Shown here piece after piece: positions 17,682 to 25,036 of a stretch of 64,000 nucleotides of DNA. Source of the DNA: Nonomuraea maritima. GTDB lineage: Bacteria > Actinomycetota > Actinomycetes > Streptosporangiales > Streptosporangiaceae. The position numbers and the translations under genes were made by a program. The notes under the pieces are model-generated. The model was not told the DNA's origin. It saw nothing but the letters and a program-made list of their open reading frames with translations, and made no database searches. The stretch is taken from contig NZ_FNFB01000026.1 in NCBI RefSeq assembly GCF_900100395.1, positions 1-64,000 on the forward strand, in the 5' to 3' direction. The number at the start of each line of letters is the position of its first letter. Positions within the stretch are counted from its first letter, which is position 1.

Positions 17682-17901
17682 GGTCACTGAGCTGAGCCCG
17701 CACGGCCACATCATCGCGCGCAGATCAGACCGAACGGGTCGAACAGGCCGTCGCACCACCCCGCCTCGAGTACGGTAAGCCACCGCGTGCTTCCCGGGAC
17801 GGCGGTGATGACGCTTCGGTGACACCGAGCGGACCATCCGGAAAGCCTTGCCCCTCGAACGCCGGGTAGTCGCGGATCGTCGGCCTATCTGCGGAGCAGC
17901 C

Positions 17902-18543
17902 TTGAACTCTCCTCCCGTCACCCTTCCACGCCTCACCGCGCTCGCCCGGCAGGCGGCCCCCAAGCTGCTCGAAGCCGTCGTCGCGCCCCTGGCCGTGTTC
18001 TACCTGGCCATGGTGATCCTCGGGTTCCAGTGGGCGCTCGCCCTGACCGTCGCCTGGGTCTACCTCGGGGTCGTCTGGCGGCTCATCAGAGGGATCAAGG
18101 TGCCCGCCACCATGTACCTGGCCGCGTTCGCGATCACCGTACGGGCGGTCGTGGCCTTCTGGACCGGAACCTGGATGTGGTTCTTCATCCAGCCGGAGAT
18201 GGGCACCATCTGCATCGGCATCGCGTTCCTCGCCTCCGTACGGCTCAACCGGCCGATCGTGCAGAAGCTCACGCTCGACTACATCCACCTGCCGTCGGCG
18301 GTGCTCGGGCACGAGCGGGTGCGCCGGTTCTTCGCCAGGATCACCCTGCTGTGGGCGTTCGTGCTGCTGGCGAACTCGACGCTGAGCATCTTCCTGGCCG
18401 TCTACCAGTACCTGGAGGGCTCGCTCGGCGCGTACATGCTGCTGCGCACCTCGGCGGTGGCGGTGATCAGCGGCACGGCGATCACGTTCTCGGTCGTCGC
18501 CTTCAAGCGGCTCCTGCAGCGCCTGCACGTGGCGCACGCCTGA
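17902..18543 (+). CDS. VC0807-family integral membrane protein
   Basis: This protein of about 213 residues has five to six membrane segments. The pattern of an N-terminal pair of helices, a conserved arginine cluster (WRLIRGIKV), a paired middle helix and a terminal RFFARITLLWAFVLLANS-type helix resembles the VC0807 family of uncharacterised membrane proteins. Function is unknown. I take TTG 17902 as the start because GCGGAG sits 6 bp upstream; an in-frame TTG at 17848 would add 18 residues. The 220-bp gap before it shows no other feature. The histidine kinase gene converges 3 bp downstream. Confidence 0.6.
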   Translation: MNSPPVTLPRLTALARQAAPKLLEAVVAPLAVFYLAMVILGFQWALALTVAWVYLGVVWRLIRGIKVPATMYLAAFAITVRAVVAFWTGTWMWFFIQPEMGTICIGIAFLASVRLNRPIVQKLTLDYIHLPSAVLGHERVRRFFARITLLWAFVLLANSTLSIFLAVYQYLEGSLGAYMLLRTSAVAVISGTAITFSVVAFKRLLQRLHVAHA

Positions 18544-18546
18544 CCG

Positions 18547-19692
18547 TCAGGAGTCCTCCGGGATGGTGACCTCCAGCCGGAACCCGTCGGCCTGAGGGAC
18601 GGCCGACAAGGTGCCGCCGGACAGCCGTACGCGCTCCTGCAGGCCCGCCAGGCCGAGGCCGCCGGAACGCGCGGTGGAACGGGCGCGCGGCGGACCGTTG
18701 CGGACGAGGATCCGGTGCGACGAGACCGAGACCTCGACGGCGGCGCCCGGGGCGTGCTTGGCGGCGTTCGTCAGCGCCTCCTGCACGACGGGCGAGGCCA
18801 GATCGGGCACCGGGCCGGGCGCGAGGTCCAAGGTGATCGCCATGCCGGAGTCGCGGGCCCGCGCGACGATGTCGGCGACGTCCTCGTCCACGGGCGACAG
18901 CGGCGCCGCGTCGGACTCCTCGCGCAGCAGGCCGATGATCTGACGCAACCGCTCGGTGGCCTCGGCGGCCGCGGCGCGCACCTCGCCCGCCGCCCTGACC
19001 TGCGCGGGCGTGAGGCCGGGCGCCAGTTCCAGCCCGGCCGCCCGCACCGCGATCAGCGCCAGTTCGTGACCGAGCGAGTCGTGCATGTCACGGGCGATCC
19101 TCGCCCGCTCCCGCATCCGGGCCTGCGCCTCGACCGACAGCCGGGTCTGCTTGCGCTGCTGCAGCAACCTGCGCCGCAGCACCCCCAGCAGGTACGGCAC
19201 CACGTAGGTGCCGACGAGCGCGGTGGCCAGCGACACCCAGACGGTCAGGTCGCCGCCGGCCGCCAGGCCCACGGCCACTCCGACGAGCGCGATCAGCCCG
19301 AACACCGCGAGCGCCGGCCACACCCTGGCCAGCCGCCGGCCGGACAGGTAGGCGTACCACATGATGAACGGCGAGGCCGGGACCAGCGGGAGGATCTTCA
19401 CGTTGTCGCGGGGCAGCAGCCAGTTCAGATCGACGGTCGCGAACCCCATGTCGAACTGCCACGGCCCGAACGGCAGCAGCAGTATCAGCGCCGCCGGCGG
19501 GTACGGCCGGCCGAGCAGCACCGCCACCCCGGCCAGAACCAGCTTCGGCACGGTCACCACGCCGAAGCCCGCCGGGTCGGTGAGCGGGTCGGGCCCCATG
19601 ACGGAGACGACGACGCCGAGCGCCACCCACAGCAGCAGGTCGTAGATCACCTGCCGGCGGCTCGCACGGCGCAGACGGCGAAGAGCGTGCAC
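18547..19692 (-). CDS. sensor histidine kinase (HisKA_3 type)
   Basis: This 381-residue kinase is of the NarX/DesK-like class. About five membrane helices fill residues 15-170. A dimerisation/phosphoacceptor helix follows, with ERARIARDMHDSLGHELALIA (His in MHDSLGHE), then an ATPase domain with VVQEALTNAAKHA (N box) and GGLGLAGLQERV (G box). Such kinases pair with a NarL/LuxR response regulator, but none is encoded on either side. Three inverted repeats of the CCCTGAC type lie in the region between this gene and the divergent DedA gene and are good candidates for the missing partner's sites. The signal is unknown. Confidence 0.9.
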   Translation of the reverse strand: MHALRRLRRASRRQVIYDLLLWVALGVVVSVMGPDPLTDPAGFGVVTVPKLVLAGVAVLLGRPYPPAALILLLPFGPWQFDMGFATVDLNWLLPRDNVKILPLVPASPFIMWYAYLSGRRLARVWPALAVFGLIALVGVAVGLAAGGDLTVWVSLATALVGTYVVPYLLGVLRRRLLQQRKQTRLSVEAQARMRERARIARDMHDSLGHELALIAVRAAGLELAPGLTPAQVRAAGEVRAAAAEATERLRQIIGLLREESDAAPLSPVDEDVADIVARARDSGMAITLDLAPGPVPDLASPVVQEALTNAAKHAPGAAVEVSVSSHRILVRNGPPRARSTARSGGLGLAGLQERVRLSGGTLSAVPQADGFRLEVTIPEDS

Positions 19693-19750
19693 ATGTGCAA
19701 CGCTACCCGCCGGTCACGGACGGCCGTCCCCCTCCGTCGTCATGGACCGG

Positions 19751-19944
19751 CCCTGACGAAAGTCAGGGTGGGCTCGGCGCCACCACGGATGCACAAGCGA
19801 TGCACCAGGGGCGCACCACAGCTGCTCCCGCAGTTCGGTGCACACCCCTGACGAAAGTAGGGGGCATTTAACACCGATCGTCCGATGTGGCACATCCCTT
19901 GGGTTCCTAGCGTCATGAGGTACGGGCCCTGACTGGTGTCAGGG
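19751..19944. promoter_or_regulatory. three CCCTGAC-type inverted repeats between kinase and dedA
   Basis: Three copies of one palindrome lie in the 348-bp divergent gap. CCCTGACGAAAGTCAGGG is at 19751-19768 (perfect 7-bp arms). CCCTGACGAAAGTAGGGG begins at 19846 (imperfect right arm). CCCTGACTGGTGTCAGGG is at 19927-19944 (perfect arms). The first lies about 60 bp upstream of the histidine kinase start and the third about 97 bp upstream of the DedA start. TGAC-N4-GTCA is the usual shape of a NarL/LuxR-type response regulator site, so these probably control both divergent units. The binder is not in the window. Confidence 0.6.
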
Positions 19945-20040
19945 AAGCCTCCGCGTTCGAACCGGGGCGTTCCCCGATGTCCCGGTGCGCCCCGTACCGG
20001 GACGCTGTGCCAGTACCCCCACCGATCGGAGTACATCTTC

Positions 20041-20661
20041 ATGTCCCACGCCCTCCTGGGCCTCATCGAGCAGGCCATGTCGTCGCCCTGGTTGTACGCG
20101 GCGCTGTTCGGCCTCGCACTGCTCGACGCGTTCTTCCCGGTCGTGCCCGCCGAGACGGCGGTGATCACCGCAGGGGTGTTCGCCGCGGCCACCGGCGGGC
20201 CGAACCTGGCCCTGGTCATCGTGGTCTCGGCGGTCGGAGCGTTCGCCGGTGACCACATCTCCTACCTGATCGGCGCCAGGGCGGGCGGCAGGCTGCGCGA
20301 GCGCAAGGCGTTCGTCCGGGTGCGCGAGGCCCTCGCCGTACGGGGAGGGCTCGTCCTGGTCGCGGCCCGCTACATCCCCGGCGGACGCACCGCGACGACG
20401 CTGACCCTGGGCGCCGTCCGGCATCCGCTGCGCTCGTACAGCTTCTTCGACGGGATCGCGGCGGTCTCGTGGGGCCTGTACTCCGCTCTGATCGGCTTCT
20501 TCGGCGGCATGGCGTTCGAGAACGACCCCATCAAGGGGCTGCTGCTCGGGCTCGGCATCGCGGTGTCGATCACTGCCGTCGTCGAGGTCGTGCGGTGGAT
20601 CAGGAAGCGGCGCGCCATCCGGGCTTCCCCGGCCCGACGTGCGGTGGACACCTCCGTTTGA
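20041..20661 (+). CDS. DedA-family (SNARE-associated) membrane protein
   Basis: This 206-residue protein shows DedA family features: FPVVPAETAVITAGVFAA, the glycine-rich GDHISYLIGARAG, and RYIPGGRTATTLTLGA followed by FDGIAAVSWGLYSALIGFFGG. DedA proteins flip lipids such as undecaprenyl phosphate or phosphatidylethanolamine and support membrane potential. ATG 20041 is taken as the start; an in-frame upstream codon would add a non-homologous tail. It heads a run of four same-strand genes (DedA, DMT, GT4, DUF998) preceded by CCCTGAC-type operators. Confidence 0.9.
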   Translation: MSHALLGLIEQAMSSPWLYAALFGLALLDAFFPVVPAETAVITAGVFAAATGGPNLALVIVVSAVGAFAGDHISYLIGARAGGRLRERKAFVRVREALAVRGGLVLVAARYIPGGRTATTLTLGAVRHPLRSYSFFDGIAAVSWGLYSALIGFFGGMAFENDPIKGLLLGLGIAVSITAVVEVVRWIRKRRAIRASPARRAVDTSV

Positions 20662-20698
20662 CCCTGCCCGACGACCATCCGAGTGAAAGGAGTGCTCC

Positions 20699-21511
20699 AT
20701 GACGGTGCTGGCCGCAGCGATCGCCCTGGTCGGTTCGCTGTTCTTCGCGCTCGGCGCCGCCGTGCAGCAGTTCGAGGCGGTCGGCTCCGCCCGGCCGGGG
20801 CTGCTCGCGCTGCTGCGCAGGCCGCGCTGGCTGCTCGGAGGCGCCTCCATCGCCGCTGGTGGCCTCCTGCACATCGCGGCACTCGGACTCGGGCCGCTGA
20901 CGGTCGTGCAGCCGATGGGGGTGGCCAGCCTGCTCTTCGCGCTGCCCATCGCCGCCACGCTGCACGGCCGCCGGCCGTCGCGCGCCGAGCTGTCCGCCGC
21001 CGGGGTCGTGGCGGCCGGGCTGATGGCCCTGGTGCTGCTCGTCCCCGAGGCGGAGGGTCCCGTCCACCTCGGCACCACGGGCGTGGTCACGCTGATCGGT
21101 GTGGCCGGAGCCGCCGCCGCGCTGCTCTGGGCCGGTTCCCTCGCCGCCGCGCCGGCGGGCCGCGCGGCCCTGCTCGCCACCAGCGCCGGCGTCCTGTACG
21201 GCGCCACCGCGACCCTCATGCGGGCGCTGGTGGACGGCACCTGGAACTGGTGGTACCTGCTCGCGCTGCCCGTGCCCGCGCTGCTGGCACTGGCGATGCT
21301 CCAGCGCGCCTACGCCGTCGGGCACTTCGGCGTCTCGTTCGCCTCGCTGCAGATCGCCGACCCGCTGACCGCGGTGGCGTTCGGGGCGCTGCTGCTCGGC
21401 GAGCCGCTGCCGACCGGTGTGCTGCCGGTCGTGGCGGCCGCCCTGACCGCGGTGGGCACCGTCGCGCTGGCCAGGACCAGCCCGCTGGAGGAACGCCGCG
21501 CGCCTGCCTGA
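20699..21511 (+). CDS. DMT-superfamily (EamA-like) transporter
   Basis: This 270-residue protein has nine to ten hydrophobic helices arranged as two EamA-like halves. PLTVVQPMGVASLLFALPIAA in the first half and LQIADPLTAVAFGALLLGEPLP in the second are the paired DMT signatures. It probably exports or imports a small metabolite. It begins 37 bp after dedA with an AAAGGAG ribosome site and is followed 40 bp later by a glycosyltransferase. It is therefore probably part of one envelope-related operon. Confidence 0.82.
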   Translation: MTVLAAAIALVGSLFFALGAAVQQFEAVGSARPGLLALLRRPRWLLGGASIAAGGLLHIAALGLGPLTVVQPMGVASLLFALPIAATLHGRRPSRAELSAAGVVAAGLMALVLLVPEAEGPVHLGTTGVVTLIGVAGAAAALLWAGSLAAAPAGRAALLATSAGVLYGATATLMRALVDGTWNWWYLLALPVPALLALAMLQRAYAVGHFGVSFASLQIADPLTAVAFGALLLGEPLPTGVLPVVAAALTAVGTVALARTSPLEERRAPA

Positions 21512-21551
21512 TCACTCATTGTCGTCCGCTGTGAAACGGAGTCGAACCCCC

Positions 21552-22775
21552 ATGGCCATGCCTCTGCGCACCCCCCACGACGTCCCGCCGCCCGCCGTCT
21601 CCCCCAGCCGCGCTCCCGTCCGTCCGCGGCGGATCCTCATCTCGTCCGACACCTACCCGCCGGACGTGAACGGCGCCGCGTACTTCACCCACCGCCTGGC
21701 CACCGGCCTGGCCGCGCGCGGCAACGAGGTGCACGTGATCTGCCAGTCGGACACCGGGCCCGCCGCGGCCGACGTGGTGGACGGCGTGGTCGTGCACCGC
21801 CTGCGCTCGGCGCCGCTGCTGGTGCACCCGACCATGCGGGTCAGCGTGCCGGCCCGTCTCGACCGGCTGGTCGCGAGCATCGCCCCCGATGTGCTGCACA
21901 CCCAGGGCCACTTCGTCGTCGGCCGCGCCGCCATCGCCGCCGCCCGTCGCGCGGGCGTCCCCATCGTCGCCACCAACCACTTCATGCCGGACAACCTCTT
22001 CCAGTTCGGCCACATCCCCGAACGGCTGCGCCGCCAGGCCGGCCGGCTCGCCTGGCGCGACTTCAGCCGCGTCTACGGCCGCGCCGACCACATCACCACC
22101 CCGACCCCGCTGGCCGCGCGGCTCCTCGCCGACCAGGGCTTCACCCGCGCGGTCGAGCCCGTCTCGTGCGGCATCGACCTGAGCCGTTTCCACCCCCACA
22201 GCGAGCCCAAGGCGTGGGCGCGCAAGCTCTTCGACCTGCCCGACCGTCCCACGGCCCTGTTCGTCGGCCGTCTCGACGAGGAGAAGCGGATCACCGAGCT
22301 CGTACGCGCCCTGCCGATGGTGCTCAACGTGACCGACGCCCAGGTGGCGCTGGTCGGGACCGGCAACCAGCGGGCCGAGCTGGAACGGCTCGCGCGGCGC
22401 ATCGGCGTCGGCGACCGGGTGTTCTTCCTCGGGTTCGTCCCCGACGAGAGCATGCCGCAGGCGTTCGCCGCGGCCGACGTGTTCGCCATGCCCGGCATCG
22501 CCGAGCTGCAGAGCATCGCGACCCTGGAGGCCATGGCCAGCGGGCTGCCCGTGGTCGCCGCCGACGCCATGGCGCTGCCGCACCTCGTCGACGGCAACGG
22601 CTACCTGTTCCAGCCCGGCGACGTGGTGGGGCTCTCCCGCCACCTGACCGCCGTCCTCACCGACGACGACCTGCGCGCCCGCCTCGGCAGGGCCAGCAGG
22701 GAGCTCGCCCTCACCCACGACGACCAGTCCTCGCTGGCCCGGTTCGAGCAGATCTATGACGAGGTGAACCGCTGA
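21552..22775 (+). CDS. GT4-family glycosyltransferase
   Basis: This 407-residue GT-B enzyme opens its donor/acceptor Rossmann domain with SSDTYPPDVNGAAYFTHRLA and closes with VGRLDEEKRITELVRAL, MPGIAELQSIATLEAMASGLPVV (E-x7-E nucleotide-sugar motif) and a final helix. It resembles alpha-mannosyltransferases of the PimB/MgtA type that act on phosphatidylinositol or glycolipid acceptors. The exact acceptor is inferred only loosely. ATG 21552 follows GGAG at a rather long 13-bp spacing. Its stop overlaps the next gene's ATG (TGATG). Confidence 0.88.
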   Translation: MAMPLRTPHDVPPPAVSPSRAPVRPRRILISSDTYPPDVNGAAYFTHRLATGLAARGNEVHVICQSDTGPAAADVVDGVVVHRLRSAPLLVHPTMRVSVPARLDRLVASIAPDVLHTQGHFVVGRAAIAAARRAGVPIVATNHFMPDNLFQFGHIPERLRRQAGRLAWRDFSRVYGRADHITTPTPLAARLLADQGFTRAVEPVSCGIDLSRFHPHSEPKAWARKLFDLPDRPTALFVGRLDEEKRITELVRALPMVLNVTDAQVALVGTGNQRAELERLARRIGVGDRVFFLGFVPDESMPQAFAAADVFAMPGIAELQSIATLEAMASGLPVVAADAMALPHLVDGNGYLFQPGDVVGLSRHLTAVLTDDDLRARLGRASRELALTHDDQSSLARFEQIYDEVNR

Positions 22776-23509
22776 TGAGGCGGCTGTGGGCCGGAGGGGC
22801 CGTGGCGGCCACCGTGGTGTCGGCGGGGGCGGTCGCGTACGCGCAGGCGGAGCTGCCGGCTCAGGCGCTGCTGAGCGACTACGCGCTGGTCCCCGGCGGG
22901 ATGGCGCCGGTCCTGGTCGGGATGCTGGCACTCGCGGGGGCGTGCCTGTGCCTGGCGTACGGGCTGGCGCGGCAGGACCCGGGCCGGACGGCGGCCACGC
23001 GGGTGCTGCTGCTGGCCGGGGCCGGCGGGCTGATCATGAGCGCGATCTTCCCGACCGACCCCGGGACGTCGCAGATCGGCACCCTGGCCGGCGAGATCCA
23101 CCGCTGGTCGTCGGCCGTGGTGTTCACCGCGCTGCCGATGGCGGGCTGGATGCTGGCCCGCCGGGCGGGCACTCCCTGGTGGCGCGCGGCGCCCTCCGCC
23201 ACCGAGGCTCCCTCCGCCGCGAAGGCGCCCTCCGCCGCGATGACCGCGGTGCGGGCGATGAGCGTGGCGGCGGCGGTGACGCTGGGGGCGTACCTAGTGG
23301 CGCACCCCGCCTCCTTCACCTCGCCACTCGTGGGCGGCGACGCGTACTACGGGCTGCTGGAGCGGGGCTTGGTGCTGGCGGAGATGGCGCTGCTGGTGGT
23401 GATGGCCGTCGCGGCCGCCACCTCGGCTGCCCCTGCCGCGCAGGCGGCCCCCGAGCGGAACGCGCTGAGCGAGGAGCCGGCGACGGAGCGGCAGCGGCTG
23501 GCCGCCTGA
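22775..23509 (+). CDS. DUF998-family membrane protein
   Basis: This 244-residue protein has about six membrane helices. The ISAIFPTDPGT-like segment (MSAIFPTDPGTSQIGTLAG) followed by IHRWSSAVVF is the characteristic DUF998 motif. Function is unknown. It is translationally coupled to the GT4 gene through a TGATG junction. A loop near residues 145-160 contains three imperfect six-residue repeats (APSATE, APSAAK, APSAAM), a small in-frame tandem repeat. The hydrophilic C-terminus probably faces the cytoplasm. Confidence 0.8.
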   Translation: MRRLWAGGAVAATVVSAGAVAYAQAELPAQALLSDYALVPGGMAPVLVGMLALAGACLCLAYGLARQDPGRTAATRVLLLAGAGGLIMSAIFPTDPGTSQIGTLAGEIHRWSSAVVFTALPMAGWMLARRAGTPWWRAAPSATEAPSAAKAPSAAMTAVRAMSVAAAVTLGAYLVAHPASFTSPLVGGDAYYGLLERGLVLAEMALLVVMAVAAATSAAPAAQAAPERNALSEEPATERQRLAA

Positions 23510-23554
23510 CACGCTTCGACGGGCGGCGAAACGATCCCGTCCTAACGTGGGCGC

Positions 23555-24292
23555 ATGCCCGTCACCCGTCATGCTGAGGCGGTCGCCGTCCTGGCCGACC
23601 CCCGGTACACGCCCCCGCCCGTCCCCGCAGGACAGACCGAGGGGACCCTGGCCTGGCTGCGCTCCCGCGTCTCCCGCTTCTGCGCGGGCCAGGAACACGC
23701 CGAGCGCCGCCGTCCGCTCGTCGACCTGCTGGACGCGCTGGACCCGGCCGAGCTGCGCGCGGCGGCCCGCGCCCTGACCCTGGAGCGGGAAGGACGCCGG
23801 CGCGGCGTCCCCGCGGCCGTGCTCGGAGCCGCGCTCGGCGTCCACGACACCCGCGCGGTGCCCGCCGCCGCGGCGGGCTACCTGTCCGGCGAGGAGAGCC
23901 CACAGGCCGACGCCGCCGTCGCCGACCTGCTGGAGCAGACCGGCGTCCCGGTGATCACACTGCTGCTGCAGGCGCACGCCGCCACGGAGGGCCTCATCGA
24001 GAACGCGCTCGCCCACGACCGGGGCGGGGACGTCGAGACGCTGCTGCACGAGACCCTGCGGCACGACCCGCCGCTCCAGGCGACCCGCAGGCTGGACACC
24101 CGTACGGGAGAGAAACTCACGATCGACCTGGTGGCCGTCAACCGCGACCCGGACGTGTTCCCCGACCCGGAGCGGTTCGACTCCGCGCGCGGCAGGACCC
24201 CGCACCTGACCTTCGGCTCGGGCGTACGCCCCTGCCCCGCGCCCGACCACGCGCTCGCCCTGGCCGCGGGCGTCCTGGAGGCACTGCGATGA
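23555..24292 (+). CDS. miniature cytochrome P450-like protein
   Basis: This 245-residue protein carries P450 landmarks in order but is about 150 residues short of the usual 400. AVLADPRYT is near residue 11. A helix-C-like EHAERRRPLV lies at about 48-57. A reduced I helix LLLQAHAATEGLI (137-148) lacks the normal A/G-G-x-D/E-T wording. ExxR is ETLR at 166-169 and the heme loop is FGSGVRPCPAP (Cys 227). The frame is intact and overlaps the next gene by 4 bp, suggesting a functional product rather than a pseudogene. Whether it binds heme or oxygen is unclear. Confidence 0.75.
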   Translation: MPVTRHAEAVAVLADPRYTPPPVPAGQTEGTLAWLRSRVSRFCAGQEHAERRRPLVDLLDALDPAELRAAARALTLEREGRRRGVPAAVLGAALGVHDTRAVPAAAAGYLSGEESPQADAAVADLLEQTGVPVITLLLQAHAATEGLIENALAHDRGGDVETLLHETLRHDPPLQATRRLDTRTGEKLTIDLVAVNRDPDVFPDPERFDSARGRTPHLTFGSGVRPCPAPDHALALAAGVLEALR

Positions 24293-25029
24293 CCTTCCGC
24301 GAGCTGCACCGCCCCGGCGACCCGCTGGTGCTGCCCAACGCCTGGGACTACGGCTCGGCCGCGTACCTGGCCGCGCAGGGGTTCCCCGCCATCGGCACGA
24401 CGAGCCTCGGCGTGGCCGCCGCGTACGGCAAGCCCGACGCGGCCGGCGCCACCAAGGCCGAGACGATCGAGCTGGCCGAGGCGATCCGCGGCCTCGGCGT
24501 CCTCGTCACCGTGGACATCGAGGGCGGTTTCAGCGACGACCCTGCCGAGGTGTCCGACCTGGTCGCGGCCCTGGCCGCGCTCGGCGTCGCGGGCGTCAAC
24601 CTGGAGGACGGACGGCCGGACGGCACCCTGCGCCCGATCGAGCTGCACCAGCGGATCATCGAGGCCGCACTCGGGCACGGCGTGTTCGTCAACGCCCGTA
24701 CCGACACGTGCTGGCTGCGTACGGGTGACACGCGGGAGCGGGTACGCGCGTACGCCCACGCCGACGGGATCTTCGTACCGGGGCTGACCGGCCTCGGCGA
24801 GATCGCGGACGTGGCGGCGAGCACGCCGCTGCCGCTCAACGTGCTGCACCAGCCGGACGGCCCGACGATCGCCCAGCTCGCCGCGGCCGGGGTGGCGCGG
24901 GTGAGCACCGGGTCGCTGCTCTACCGGGCGGCGCTGCGGGAGGCCGCGGCCGTCGCGCTGGCACTCCGGGGCGAGCAACCACCATCTATCCCGACATACG
25001 CCGAGATCGCGGAGAGCCTCCCCCGATAA
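24289..25029 (+). CDS. isocitrate lyase/PEP mutase-family enzyme
   Basis: This 246-residue TIM-barrel enzyme has LVLPNAWDYGSAAYLAAQGF, TTSLGVAAAYGKPD, VTVDIEGGFSDDP (Mg-binding acids), GVNLEDGRPDG and FVNARTDTCW, the succession found in the phosphoenolpyruvate mutase/isocitrate lyase superfamily. The reaction is probably cleavage or formation of a C-C or P-C bond in a small 2-oxo acid. The KKCGH loop of true isocitrate lyases is missing, so that activity is unlikely. It is coupled to the mini-P450 by an ATGA overlap, which suggests joint action. Confidence 0.85.
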   Translation: MTFRELHRPGDPLVLPNAWDYGSAAYLAAQGFPAIGTTSLGVAAAYGKPDAAGATKAETIELAEAIRGLGVLVTVDIEGGFSDDPAEVSDLVAALAALGVAGVNLEDGRPDGTLRPIELHQRIIEAALGHGVFVNARTDTCWLRTGDTRERVRAYAHADGIFVPGLTGLGEIADVAASTPLPLNVLHQPDGPTIAQLAAAGVARVSTGSLLYRAALREAAAVALALRGEQPPSIPTYAEIAESLPR

Positions 25030-25036
25030 TCGGGAC

